Positions 46,979-59,888 of a stretch of 64,000 nt of DNA are shown here, piece after piece (the stretch's first letter is position 1; each line of letters begins with the position of its first letter). The DNA is taken from NCBI RefSeq assembly GCF_000003815.2, contig NC_049994.1:12587996-12651995 (forward strand). The letters run 5' to 3'. Both the position numbers and the translations under genes were made by a program. The notes beneath the pieces are model-generated. The model had not been told where the DNA came from, searched no databases, and saw nothing but the letters and a program-made list of their open reading frames with translations. The DNA comes from Branchiostoma floridae (taxonomy: Eukaryota; Chordata; Leptocardii; Amphioxiformes; Branchiostomatidae).

Positions 46979-48030
46979 TAGTAACACATAAATTCTGTTT
47001 TATTGAATATGCTTGAATGACATTGTCCATGTGGTGCATTTGTGGTGAATGCCAGCTATAACATGCTGCCTATAGACTATCTACTGTTTATACAATGTAT
47101 ACAATGTTGATATCATTGTTATGCAGATAGTGGCCATACAGATGCTGGGAGGAAAGATGATAATTTTCCATGAGGTCCCAAGCAATAGAGAAAAATGTAG
47201 CAGGAGAAAAGTCACAATCTTTCCTCCCGATATCTGGTTGGAGATTGCAAACATGAGCACTGAGTGATAAGCGTGGGTATGAGCAACTGATGATTTGCCT
47301 TGTGCTTTACACAAACTCGGTGTTGGCCAAATGTGTTTATGAGGTCAAAACCTAAGCAATAGTGATACCAAGGAGCGCCTCTTTAAAAGAGCGCATCCTT
47401 GATATGCAAGTTTGTTCACTTGGGCCACACTTGTTTAATTTCTTTGTTTCTGATGGAACTAGCTGTGTAATTTACCTGGAAGTTATACATTTATTTTGTC
47501 AATGTACTGGTTCATTTATGTTATAGTATTAGTACTTCACATCGCCTTTATGAAATCAGTACTTCTGTCTACAGTAGCATATACAAATGTAGTTTTTTTT
47601 TTCTTGAAATTTCTTTCTGACAAAATCAGAAATCTGTGGAATTAGATAGGTGTGGCCGTAATGTTACCAAGCCATTGCAGAAATGTATGTGCATGTATGT
47701 AGCAGCCACATGATTGCATGATACTAGCATGAGTGATAGAGAGAAGAATGTATATTATTATTGCTTATATTTCCGTTTCTCCCCTTACCTACCACAGAAT
47801 GTGCTGGGATAGGTGCTGCAAATTATAATGTTAGCAACTTCGGAATTTTGAAGTAGTCCTTTGAGTCACAGCTTTATGTTAGGACAATAAGACCAACACT
47901 TTATGAATCATAGACTGTACTTTTATGTGTTACAAAAACTCCCCCTCCCCAAGAATGACTAATTGACAGTAGTTCAGCCACAGGAATAACATGGACCACT
48001 TGTCAAGGAAACAAGAAAACCTTTTCAGTT

Positions 48031-48093
48031 AAGTGATTGTTAACAATATCTAGTGTCCTCCATATATGTACTAGATATCATTAACAATCGCTT
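48031..48093. repeat. Inverted repeat, about 22-base arms
   Basis: AAGTGATTGTTAACAATATC and GATATCATTAACAATCGCTT face each other across a short loop. Could be a small foldback transposon or a stem in a long SIAH 3' UTR. Confidence 0.4.
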
Positions 48094-49751
48094 ATATGAA
48101 AACAAGTTGATATCTTTCTGTAAAAAAAAACATATAAATATATGTACAAATGCCAATGGACCCTTAGTGATCAGTGGTTTACTGATGGGACACAGTATTT
48201 TGTTGATCATAATTATGAAGAAGCCATTTAAGTCCTAACATTCTAAAGTGTTACCTATTAATTCAAAATAGCTGCAAATGTTTAGATAAAAAAGAGCCCA
48301 GCATCTCTGTGGAGAGTGAGGATGGAGTACCGGTATTCCTGATCAGCTGCAACACTTCTTTTAATATTAGAAAAATTATTTATATCAAAAGTAGAATTGC
48401 TATAGACCGAGCACTATCCTCTTAGTTTATGTGCATTGGTTGCGAGTGAGTGAGAAAGCATAAACTATGAGGATGGCACCCAAACAAAGATTAGGGACAG
48501 ATGACTCTAAATGTATAAACATTGTATGTATATATTGTTGCTTTACTAAACAGAGAAAGCATCAAAGTTCTGCTTTAGTGTTTCAATAAAGTTTGTTGTA
48601 CTTTCATTTCATGTGGTCTTGTTACTGTTTCTAGTCCTAAGAACTCTAGGTGTATACTTGCATGTAATCTTCATTTCTGTAAATAATAGAAAAAATGGTC
48701 CTTCAAATGTTCAATAAAGCACATCAGTGTTCAAGTTAAATACTTCGACAAGCCTTCCTTTGCCAGTCCATTCACATTCATGTATTTCTTGCTTTGTCAG
48801 AATTTGGTACCAGTGCTTTAGTTTAAGTAGTAAAACATTTTATAGAAGATAAAACAAAAGTCAAAGGACTGCATCGATGTTTTATCAAACCATCCATGTT
48901 TAATTAGTGAAGCCATTTCCAATATCAATCCAGTTGATTGAAACTTACAATGAATATGGTAAATGATACATTCCATTCACACTACAAGACAGTCATATGT
49001 TCGTTAGATAACTGTTAATCTTCATTTGATCTCTGTAAAGAAAATGGGAATTGGACCTATATTGTACAGTACATCTGTGGAAAGATTCTTTCCTTCCCTA
49101 TTGGGCTACCTTGTCATATGATGATAATATCTGATGACATGCAAGCTGCCTACTATCTTTCAAACATGTAGGTTATTACTACATCAAATAAGTTAACATG
49201 AATTCTGAATCTTGCTCCACATGTTGTATCATCTTCATATCACTAAGACACAATGTTAGCAAAGTTGCACTAGCTACAGTCTTAGGCATGAGAGTCACAT
49301 TTAACGTTCAAAGATAGCTCTTACAATGTCCTTCACAGAAAGAATCAAGAACTGACTGTTCTTATCCATCTACTCAAATTACATCACAGGTTAATAACTC
49401 AGTGGTTATCTACAACTAATTACTAATCGTACTCTTGTTCATTTCCAGAACACTAAATTAACTACTAACCAATGGTCAAAACACCATCACTTAATGTTGC
49501 ATTGCAACATAGTCAGAAACTGTATACACTACAGGTAAAACCGGACATACACAAATTTCTAGATATACTGAACTTCTTTTGTCTCTTGTGTTCCTCCGAC
49601 ACCGATCCTCCAAGAGGTGGCTCCCGTGATACGGTACCTGAGGACCTGGTGTCAATTTTCATTTCAGTGTCTACACCATTTTACATTGAGACAGATACCT
49701 TCAAAGATGGCAGAGCCATCCTTCTCAGCAGCCATCATCCTACGTTCAGAC

Positions 49752-49815
49752 ACCCCTATGTTCCCACACCCCTACGTACATGTACATACATGTAGGGGCG
49801 TGGGAACATAGGGGT
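49752..49815. repeat. Strong hairpin, about 29-base stem
   Basis: ACCCCTATGTTCCCAC and its inverted mate GTGGGAACATAGGGGT form the base of the stem, and CCCCTACGTACATGTA pairs with TACATGTAGGGG apart from a four-base gap. Stem plus tiny loop spans 64 bases. No target duplication seen. Confidence 0.55.
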
Positions 49816-50027
49816 ATAACTTCATTAGTGCTGGTATCACGTGTCCGTAAGGTCACGTGTCAAAAGAATTTGGTCATTCACACCGTACGAAGGCCAGAAT
49901 GATGTTAAAAAATTCAGCTAGTGAACACTTTTGTTGAAAATCGGCAAGTCAAGCTTAGTTCACATCCAACGTTACCTCAGAACTAGCTTCAACCTGTTGA
50001 TAATAGAACAATGGGCATCGGTTGGAG

Positions 50028-50063
50028 CAAGGAGGTTAAAAAAGGGAGTTTTTAACCTCCTTG
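50028..50063. mobile_element. Mini-palindrome insertion (CAAGGAGGTT family)
   Basis: A 36-base foldback with CAAGGAGGTTAAAAA arms and perfect 7-bp flanking repeats GTTGGAG (50021-50027 and 50064-50070). It lies 67 bases beyond the stop codon of the cytokine-like gene, probably within its 3' UTR. Confidence 0.6.
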
Positions 50064-50129
50064 GTTGGAGACAAAAGAAAGTTCACTATATCTTTAAATC
50101 TCGTATATGAACCCGTACATCCTCGCACA

Positions 50130-53100
50130 TTACGGGATGTCGCATGTGGAGCGGACCAGCCTGTTGAACTGGTGATGCACGTCCGTCACCACGCGCTCGA
50201 AGTCCCGGATGAGCAGGTAATGCCTGACGTCAGTGTCCATCCCGGGGTCGGCGGTAGGGATGGGGCTGGGCGGGGTGCTGTTACTGTGTTCTAGTGTGAT
50301 ACCCAGCATGGTGGCCTGTGGAGGGATTTCAAAGACTTTATGACAACTGCTATCTCCTTGTATGATATTGCCGACTTCTTAGTTCATTGCCTTGAAGTCG
50401 TCTAAAGACCTTGCTCTGAACGATCTCGTTAAGAAAATGAGTAAACAAACACCCATAACTTGAGCAATACGCATTCACTGTAGCAACATCACTCATCATC
50501 AAAAACGTTTGTTAACATTGGTCGTGAATGGAGTTGTTCGCTTATAGTGTTAAAGAAACTCTTTGCAACGTCGCTAAAGTCTACTAGTATGTTCATTTTT
50601 CGTAAAGAACTCTCGAACAACATATTAGACTGACCCCTCAACTCATATTGACAACGCTGTGAGTTGTGTGAACATACCTAGGATTAGGTCTTTTCCAAAT
50701 AGGTTGTCCAGATTCTGTTTGAGTAGATACCACCTTTACTTATTACCGGTACCGCGGTATGCGTAAAGTTTCGGCAATTTTCGAACGCATACACTCACTA
50801 GACTAGCCTATATCAAAATTCGTGTTATTCGGTCGAAGTAGTGACAGATAGAATAAATGAAAACTACCCAATGGATTACCAATGGAATCTAATATGTTGA
50901 CAGGTGATCACTATAGACAGAGTTCTTAATGCTTCAACGAGAAACATATGTTTAATAGTGACCACCGTCAAGTTGTGACGCGTACAGGTTTGATAGTATG
51001 GTTATCTCGTCCATCTGTCCTTACCGCTACTCTCACAGCAAGGATGATCTTCCTGGTGTAGTCAATGACCCTCTGTAGTTTCCTCATCAGCTCGGGGTCC
51101 CAGCCACCCTCTGCCCGGGACGAGACCAGCAGCTCACGGAACATCATCAGCTGGTTCTCTACCCACACCAACCTGCCCTCGTCCTGTAACACAACACACG
51201 CAGCGTTAGAAACACTGACATTTTTTACCTTTGCCAAGAAGGTTGTGTTTTCTGTAGCGTCTGTGTGACTGTGTACATGTGTGCGCGCGTGTGGTGTGTG
51301 TGTGTGTGTGTGGATGGACAGCATAAATTGAGAATGCTTTGATGGATTGTGTTCATGTTTCGTATGTGAGTAGGTCTTCATGAGATCTTGAAATGATTAG
51401 ATTTTGCACCCCTTAACGGTTTGTTACAGTATATACAGGGTGAATGTTGTGTTAGGTAATGTAACTAGTAAACTTCCCAATATATATATGAGCAAATGTT
51501 AGTGAAGGTTTAATCAGCTTACCGTTAGATTGTCTCGCTGGTTGAAGGTCTGTGAGAGGCTGGGAAACAGCGTGGGGAGGTCCTGGTCATCTGGGTCCAC
51601 CTGGATACAGGCAAGTAATGAAGATATAATTACGATTTTGCTGCAAAGTGCGCATGCGACGACATCAGGGAATGGACAGGTACATCACTAGCTGACTGTA
51701 CTCAGAAGGCGATCGCGAAGAACAGGGAAGTACGGAGAGGATAGTGCTGGAGGCAACCATGGTCCCCTCAGCCCTCTAGATGAGGGTGAGACGAGGTGAG
51801 GTGAGGCTAACGGACATTGGTAATATCAAATAGTCCGACAACCCACACATCCTTGAACATATGAGGATCTAGAGACCTACCGGAATGGAGTCGCGAAGAC
51901 GAGTGACACACCCCCGAAATCTGATGGCCAGCTGACTGTTGATCTCCATCTGCCTGCAGGGTGTTCTGTCCCGCTTGTGTCTGACCGGCACAGCGTCGGC
52001 CTGCACCGCTACCAGCAGGCAGAGCGCCGCACAAAGAGCCACGGTGGAAACTGTGGGGCATAGAACATCGGTCAAGCTTAGGATGCGTAAGATTGGGGGA
52101 AAACGATGATCCCGACTGAAACTCGTGAAGAGACAAGTCGTCTTCCGAAGTACATTTTTCATGTACACAACATGAAAACTGTAAACGCGCAAGAGTAGGG
52201 AAGACACGACTTTGTTTCGAGATGATTGCGATTAAAGCTTGTGAACGGACAAGCCCTCTTACTAGGCTAGCACTATGGCAGCAAGTCCATCTGCCTTATG
52301 CCACGATCAAAGTGAAAGTCTTCTATATATAAAAAAGGATAGGGAAAACACAGCAAAATGTGTATAAACATGTTAGAAAATTACGTAGATGTGATGCATG
52401 TGAATGGCTATGCGTCATAAATTCCTATCGTATTGAGATATCACACTTCATGTATGTGGTTGCAACGTCGGGGAAGTGTTCCGCAAGGATTTATTCTCGG
52501 CCCTAATTATCATCGGAATGTCGCCAGCACTGTTTATTTTGTAAACTTACAAACTATATCATTTCTGTTTGGTACATTCAAGGACGTTATAAAAAGATTT
52601 ATATAACGTCCTTGGTACATTCTTGTGATGCTGTATTCATAGAGACCCTCAACATCAGTTTTATATCTAGTTAACGTGAAGACATTCTTGGTCGGACAAA
52701 CCTCATTCTTTGTGCTACCCAGGCCAGATGCACCATTCCTCGCTAGCGCGCTTTTGAATCTATTCTGCCCTACTCAGATTTCAATCGATTTTGATGGTAA
52801 GAAGTGCAAAAGCAAGTTCCGTCTCCGAAATGGATGTGCAAAAGGAAAGAGTAATTTCTATATTGAGAAGGGACAATGACGACCATATTCTCCAGCGTAC
52901 AGAAGCCACAATAAATGTACTTTTTTTCATAAGCGTTTGATATACAAAGGTGACTGACAGTTAAGAACCAGCGATGATGTCATAATGGAATTTGTGACTC
53001 ATCGTGATGCGTCACTGAGGAAACGTTGAGCAGAAAAAAGAGAACACAGAAGAGATAATTTTGTTATGTATTGTTTTAAACAATTGAATTAACCTTTTCA

Positions 53101-53500
53101 GAATGTTTTGTTGCTGTTGATCGTTAATGTTAGATTACTCCTGCGACTGTTGAAAACTCGAAACACACAATTGAATGATCACCATAGCGATCTGCGGATA
53201 CTTATGAAATGCAAAAACATCACATAATCTGTTTTGAATGCCGTAAAGCATATATATTCATACAAACGTCTTCAGTATATCATAAAGATGACAGGCGACT
53301 GACACATTTTTTCTGTCCTAACTTTTTTTGTTGATGCGTATATATGTGCATCTCGTAAAGCAAAGTGTCTCAGTAGGTTAACACATGCACAACGCATTAA
53401 AAGAGACACCTGTATGTTTAAAAGGTAGATATTTTCGATGCACCGCTACGAGGATTAAGGCACATTTTAAAGAAGGATTCCTACCTTGTCCTTGCTGCAT
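50130..53500 (-). CDS. Secreted four-helix protein, candidate long-chain class I cytokine/hormone
   Basis: Coding exons on the minus strand: 53500-53485, 52050-51881, 51600-51523, 51183-51025, 50315-50130; 202 residues, GT-AG throughout, intron phases 1,0,0,0. The first exon holds only five codons plus one base, then a hydrophobic leader (LCAALCLLVAVQA, about 11-23) and a furin-type RHKR (29-32). Mature part about 33-202. Predicted helices: A 37-59 (exon 2), B 90-110 and C 117-141 (exon 4), D 169-198 (exon 5), with long A-B (exon 3) and C-D loops and a short B-C loop: the up-up-down-down plan. Cysteines C37, C53, C199; C37-C199 could join the N-terminus to the end of helix D as in erythropoietin. 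N-glycosylation sequons N86 and N153. Five exons, this phase pattern and this exon-helix map are those of GH/PRL, EPO, IL-6 and G-CSF genes. Which subfamily is unresolved; a GH-like hormone has been reported in amphioxus and this might be it. Confidence 0.72.
52579..52614. mobile_element. Mini-palindrome insertion, variant interior
   Basis: A 36-base foldback with CAAGGACGTTATA arms, flanked by perfect 7-bp repeats GTACATT (52572-52578 and 52615-52621). It shares only the CAAGGA/TCCTTG-type ends with the other copies and sits in intron 1 of the cytokine-like gene. Confidence 0.55.
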
Positions 53501-53564
53501 GATGCTGCTTGAAGACGATCGACAACAGGTGTTGGGTTGAGTGCACAGAGAGCGAGTTGGCCAT

Positions 53565-53571
53565 CTTTATA
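53565..53571 (-). promoter_or_regulatory. TATA box of the cytokine-like gene
   Basis: On the minus strand GGGTATAAAG lies about 65 bases upstream of the ATG at 53500, placing a start site near 53535-53542 and leaving a 35-40 base leader. A strong TATA box fits an inducible gene and contrasts with the TATA-less neighbours. An ATG just after the TATA box lies upstream of this start and is probably not transcribed. Confidence 0.6.
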
Positions 53572-55661
53572 CCCTAACATGATGCTATTTCTAGATAAAA
53601 TCCACAATTGTCATGATCACCTGCTCCAAAAGTAGATAATGCGTATTTTCCACGGATATAGACACTGTCCAGTGTCGTTTCCTGTTTGTATATGTTTTAA
53701 CTAGCTTTCGGTGGGTTGGGCAGACGGTGATTAAACATAAAGAAATTGAAGAGGTGATGCATTTAGGTCTTTTAAGTTTAAAAGCAATTTCACTTGACCA
53801 TTAACGTTAATATTTGTACAAATGTACATTTTTTTCTTGTTGTTGTGGCAAATGTATATTTTCCGCAGTACTTTTGCGTCCAGTTTTCCTTTCGGCAACT
53901 TTCTCTCCGTCCGCCCACTTTCCTACCTGCTTCTGCGCATCATTGTCCCGGGTCGGTCTGCCGTGACAGGTTTCCGTCGTCTGGTGTTGTCATTCCATCA
54001 ACAGTTCGCGTTCTTTACATTCCTAATTACCATGACATACTAGCGGCTCCTGTTCATCGCACAAACCGCTACCGCGAAATGGCCGTCGTCTTCGGACCGA
54101 ATTTTACCTCTCAGAGCCACTAAAAAGTTGTTCAAAGACTTTTTGTATGTGTTAAATGAAGGAATCTGGTATGTATTCATTTGATTAAACTTCTGAAGCC
54201 TCTGTGTCTATTCTTGACGTATTGTTTGTGAACACTGTTACGAGTTTTTGTTAGAATTCCTGAAATGTGCCCTTTACGGTTCATTTACGGTTAGGTTGAA
54301 GCTGCGTAGGCGACAGGGATTTGTTGTGTTACGGAAATCCTCCAAATTTCTAGGAATTATCCATGGAAATCCTGCAAGTCACAAAGACTCAAAATCCACC
54401 TGCGACGCATGGGAAAGCTTTTAAGCGGCTAATTAGTTTAGGGGACAAAAGACAAGGTGAAACACCAGGCCTTTTGTAGCCAGTGTTTTTGTAGCCAGTG
54501 TCATCGTGTGTGCCTGTCACTGTGTGGAAGACTTATTGAAAGTCATGCTGCCTCTACAGGTGACGAGTAGCTACCGGACTGGTGAGGTGAGATGTGTCAC
54601 CATAACCTCATTGTCATAACCTACTTGTTGGTTACTATTGAGAAAACAAAGTCAGTACAAGACACAATGAAAAATAACCGGAAAATAGAATTTAATCATA
54701 GAAAGAATACCGTTCTACATACTCACAGAAACAGCAAGTAACGGTGTGAAATTTTCCGACCATTCATTTCTTGAGTGTTCTTGTTGTTTGATGACGTAAG
54801 TTGAAAACTCATTCTTGCCGTGATTTTAAAATTCATAAAATCGAATAAAATCCATGCATCTTGGGTAAACCAATAAAATGCCAGATTTACTCTAAGATTT
54901 ATAATTTCAGTCTGGCATCACACTTTTGTGGAACAATTAAAACATCAAAATGTTCTCTCTGCCTAACAACAATTTTGCTACCTTTGCTAACAGCCACAAT
55001 TTCACAACAATCATTTTCCCCCTATCTGTCTAGCCACAATTTTGCTATCTTCTACATTTTCCTCTATCTAACAATAATTTTGCTACCTTTGCTAATGCGA
55101 CAATTTCACAACATTCAATTTCCCCAATGTTTGCTATCTTCTACATTTTCCTCTATCTGATAACATTTTGCTACATTCAGTTATTCAGTTTTCTCTTCTA
55201 TCTAGCCATAGTTGATACCCTCAATTTTCACCCTATCTAGCCACAATTTTGCTATAGTCAACCTTTCCTACATGTAAGAGAAGTTTGTGACATGTTTGAG
55301 TTATTCTGTATTATGACGGTGCCTCTAATAAATTAATAAAATTGCCAGAAATACAGACAGATTTCACTCTGGCACCATGCTTTTAAAAGAAAAAACAAGA
55401 AGAACTTATATCACTATCATATCTAGATCATTAAAATTCTGTTACAGCCAATGTTTCCTGAACATATAGACAAAGTTATGCCAAATTCAGATTTTTCAAT
55501 ACATATAAGACACAATATTTTGCTACACTGATTTTTGCTAACACCTAGACACAAATTTGCTTCTCAATTTTCTCCAATATCTATTCAAGTACTCTCTATC
55601 TAGCCACATATTTGCTACATCCAGTCTTCCCTAGTTTGTGACATGTGTGAGTTCCTCTGTG
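53572..55661. other. Spacer between the cytokine-like gene and PCTP, with low-complexity repeats
   Basis: No gene seen. 54950-55260 and 55500-55640 consist of decayed tandem repeats rich in CACAATTTTGCTA, CTACATTTTCCTCTATCT and TTTCACAACA phrases, roughly 100-base periodicity, probably an old minisatellite in the PCTP 3' flank. The end nearer 55661 would be PCTP 3' UTR. Confidence 0.45.
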
Positions 55662-58600
55662 TTATGATGTGGCAGTTTTCCTTTTGCTGCAGAATTCTGG
55701 GTATTTCCTGCAGGCTTTCTGCATAGAAGTCAGGAAGCCTGGAACACCAGTCTGTGGAAACAATACATCATGTTAGATCAAGGACAGAAACCAAGTCAGA
55801 TAGGCTCCTTGTAGTTTATTTTACAGTGAACACCTCCATCATGGAAACCTTCATTTTAACTTGGAATGCGAAAAATGGGTAAGAAAATAAAGGCACTGTA
55901 AATATCTTTAGATTTACTGTGATTTGATTACATAGTAGGAAGAAACTGTAGTGTCTGTGATGGTTTTATGTTCGCAGTTCAAACAAGGGGGTAGGTGGGC
56001 TGAAGAAAGAATAGGCATTTTTATGGTGGTTTCAAGTTTGCGTTTGAAGAGGCATTTCAATATTGTTCTGATATCTTCCTGTCGATTATTTGTTTAATTA
56101 GATGTAGAAGTCCAAATGATGAAATAGTGTCATACTACAAGGATAAATGTGACTAATGCAAACAGCAGTTCCTGGCAAAGTCACTAGGACCAAGGCAGAA
56201 AGTAAGAGGCACTGCACTCACCTTGGCTGCCCAGTTGATGATAAAGGTTGGAATCATCCCTTTTGGGTTGTCATAGTAATACATGAAGGCTGAAACAAGA
56301 AAGGATAACGATGGACATAAGAAAAGTGACCACAGCTTAAAGTTATGTTATCATTTATATTGTATGTAAATGGGGTATAGATACAATGCTAAACTTTCAG
56401 GGTATAATGTTAAATGTTCAGACAGTGGACCTGTGACATTTGGAAAGTTGCTGTAATATGCAAATTGATTGACATTTTGTAACAATATATGCATAGCTTT
56501 GTAGGATATGGGGCCAGCTCTTGCAGTTACAGGACATGCATGACATCATTTTTTACTTAAACAACACAAAGCTAAATAATGAATAGTGCTATCAGGTTTA
56601 CATGATTACCTACAAATTTTGCTTCCTCTAACAGTGTGAAGTTAAAAATCAGCTTTTCAGTAAGTGTATTCTGGGAATAACCTAATACATTGAGGTACCT
56701 TTTGTTCCTTGTTTACCATCTGACGCAAAGACAAGCGAACACTTGTAGTCGTCCACGCGGATGACGCCATCTTTCTCAGGAACGTCTCCTAAGGTTGTAC
56801 TCTGGGCCAACACAGCCCACACATGGCCACAGTCCACATCAAACTCACGCAGTTCACGCATGTACACATACTGTGGTGTAGTCAAGGATGCTGTGCGATC
56901 TTAGAAAAGGAACTTAACAACAAAGACAGAAAGAGAAAGATTTTCTCATCCAATAACTTGAATTGGTCGATATCAATTTACAGTGCAGAAAAGAATAGAC
57001 TGTTTTCAGGATGCTGTGCGATCTTAGAAAAGAAACTTAATGACAAAACAAAAGACTTCCTTATACAATATATTGAATTGTTTGATAGCAATTCACAGTA
57101 CTTAGAAGAATAGCATGGATGCCAGACTGTTTCCAGGGCCTACACAGACCAACTCTTTGGCTCTAGAGTCAACATGCCCCCTTGAAATTCAACTACAGAC
57201 CCCTTGAGTTAGACCCTGATTAACACAATACATAGTACATTGTACTAAGATTGGAGGTCTGGCATCTAGGCTAATATTGAGAGGAAGGCAGTTGAGTGAG
57301 CATTTATGAATGCTAATTGTTCTTGGTCATTAGTTCAGCCATGCTATACAAAATGTATTTCTGGTAGGAAATGAACACTGATCTCAAATCTGTTTAGCTC
57401 AGCTCAGAGCTGGTTGTGAAGACAGATGCTAAGTGTATGTACAGTGACGGTGTGTAAAGTCCATTTACAAGATCATTAGTTCTCTAGCTTTTTTGAACAA
57501 ACAATGGACCACAGTGTAATGTCCCATCCTAAGGACTGTGGCCCTTTTCAGTGGCGTGCAAGTCGGTGAGCTAAGGTTCAGACTCTTGACCCTCAAGTCA
57601 AGAGTGAGGGTCACCAACCACTGTAGCATGCATAGTGGAAGGTAAGGCATAATCATGATCGAGTAACATTATAAGTTTAGAAGTTAATAACATTATATCA
57701 TATGAGGAAGTAATCATAGAGGAACATCATAAGTTTAGGAGTTCATAACTTAATATTATGTGAGAAAAGAAAGGTGATTGAAGTCCTGAAAGGATACATC
57801 TCTGTTGGACATGAACATGGGGAAGTTGACGTGCCAGTAGATGACTTTCTTCCCTTCCACCTCCCTCTCATACAGCTCTGTACACAAGAAACAGAAAAAT
57901 GGGCATCAAAATTAATTTTGATATAGTGTTTCAAAAGATAAAAAGCATGTAATCTTCATATTGATGTGCAGACAAACAAGATCCATGACAACTTGAGTAA
58001 TATTTTTATAATATAAAGAACCACCATGAATATCCTTGAGACAGACATACATGTAGAGCATGATGTGTAAGACCCTGTGAATTCTATATGAGAATTGAAT
58101 ACTTTTCTTACTGTACTTTATAATAAATAGTATGGAATTGTTGATTTCATACTCCCAACTGAACACAATACTGTAAATGCATTTAAGTTTGCGGTGATTT
58201 AATTTCGCGTTAGCGGAAAAAGGACTTTTCGCGGTGGATTTAATTTCGCGGTAGCACCATGCACTGTAGTATCTTAATGCTCTGAAAAAATCCACCGCGA
58301 ACATTTCTGCATTTACAGTATATGCACTGATGGTCTCCTGAGACTGGATTGCCAAAGTTGATTTCTCTTTCAATACACTGTAGTAGATGTACTAACTGTG
58401 GAAAGTTTCCCCCTGCAGTTTGCAAAAAGCTGCAAGAGGGTCTAAACATAAACCACTTCTGTCACACCAAAATCATCACGACCATAGAATGGAATCAAAT
58501 ACATGTACATGTAGCATGAAGAAGGTTCCATCTCTAAGACATTACCAAAAATTATACACACTGAAACTAATAGACCCTTACCATTGACATAACTGTCCCA

Positions 58601-59888
58601 TTGTTTCCTATACTCCAGGTCCATGTAGACATCAGCACAGACTTGGGGAGAGACGTCACTTAACGTTCCCAGGACTTTGTACTCGTACAGACCTGACTCC
58701 TGTGTGGTACAAATCACACAAATGTGTAAGTTACATATGTGGGTAAGAACAATAACATTTACAGGTTGTTTTGAATTCGAAATGACACTAGAATCTCAAT
58801 GTATGATAGAGTTGAATGGCTCTATTTGTAAATGTATATGTTTCATGTTATGATGTGTGATAGAAATAAAAAAGCCATAATGTAGGGAAATGTATGATGT
58901 GTTAAGATGGTGTATGCTTTATGTATCTTATAAAAAACATACAAGATGTTAACCATACAAGGTGCATAACTCCAACTTTAGGAGTAGAACAGTTTATCAT
59001 AACATATGGTATAAAGTGTGAGGTCCTCATCGATAAACGATGGACAAACAATGTCACCATGAAAGTCTAATACTGCTGTTTAGAAAAGATGAAATGTTTG
59101 CTTTCCAATACCGTCATGTCATCATACTATATATATGTACAGCTTGACAAAGTGACAAGAAAACATTGTGCAACTGTTTTAACACAATATGTACATCTTC
59201 ACCTGTATATTATCCTTCTCCCAAGTATTTTTCACTGATTTTTTTTTATGATACTCCCTGTTTAAAAGTTAAAAATACAAACAATTCTCCACCACCAGAC
59301 CAGTTTCATGGACTTATGTCATACCACAAATTGTACCTGTCAAAGTTGTCCATATTCTTCCTGTCTTTATCATTTTCTTCCGCTGTTTCTTCCGAGAAAA
59401 AACAACTAAGACTTTAGATGAAACGTCCCACCACCAGACTTGACCCTTGTACCTTCAACCTGACCTTCAACTTAACCCCATAATTTGGCCTTGACTTTCA
59501 ACCTCACCTTCACCTTTAACCCCAAATTTCAGAAGCAGATATCACCTTGGTCTGTTTATAGACAATACACGATATATAGCTATGTAACAAATTTTTTTTC
59601 ACAGTACAGTACAAGCATATCAAGGTTTGCTGCAGTTCACACCAAACCTGCATGGTGTCCCCACTACACAGCACAATAAAAAGCTTCCACAGCCACACCT
59701 GCAAAGCCCAGAGCATCACCTCTACATTTAATCATCACCCAGCCATGACCACTTACCTCCCTGTATAATCTGTGGATCTGCACGTCATGTGACTCTGTGA
59801 AGAACTCCCATCCTCCGTCTAGCTGGGGACTTTGTAGCTCCTTACACACGTTTTCAAACTCCTGGTCTTCAAATGTAACCACTGCCAT
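55662..59888 (-). CDS. PCTP: Phosphatidylcholine transfer protein (START domain)
   Basis: Cytosolic carrier of phosphatidylcholine (StarD2). Coding exons on the minus strand: 59888-59757, 58699-58582, 57877-57798, 56870-56699, 56289-56222, 55751-55662; 219 residues (human 214), GT-AG and in phase. The whole protein is one START domain. Segments matching human PCTP include SGLYEYKVLG, ADVYMDLEYRKQWDSYV, MSNRDYVYMREL, GVIRVDDYK, FMYYYDNPKG, INWAAKTGVPGFL. The start at MAVVTFED follows an acceptor (AAACACAG) 15 bases upstream, so the 5' UTR is spliced and the promoter lies further right, beyond the hairpin-rich DNA or within it. StarD7/StarD10 relatives are less similar by eye. Confidence 0.94.
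58169..58320. mobile_element. MITE with TACTGTAAATGC termini
   Basis: Starts TACTGTAAATGCATTTAAG and ends CTGCATTTACAGTA. Long stretches (ATTTAATTTCGCGGTAGCAC, CATGCACTGTAG) also occur in the 16355-16563 element, so these are two copies of one family. It lies in PCTP intron 2. Confidence 0.8.

Larger units (their letters stand above)
44370..50020 (+). other. SIAH 3' UTR and long AT-rich spacer
   Basis: Non-coding on both strands as far as I can see. Candidate poly(A) signals for SIAH include AATAAA near 46085, 48587 and 48711, so the 3' UTR could be short or more than 4 kb long. Several foldback elements are annotated within. The stretch next to the cytokine gene's 3' end carries no recognisable control element. 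Confidence 0.4.

Noticed and set aside
47369-47401. Additional mini-palindrome starting CAAGGAGCGC and ending GCATCCTTG
   Set aside because: The ends fit the CAAGG family but the flanking 7-mers do not match, so insertion by the same route is not supported.
52676-52879. 67-codon frame in intron 1 of the cytokine-like gene
   Set aside because: No domain, opposite strand, no splice context; consistent with chance.
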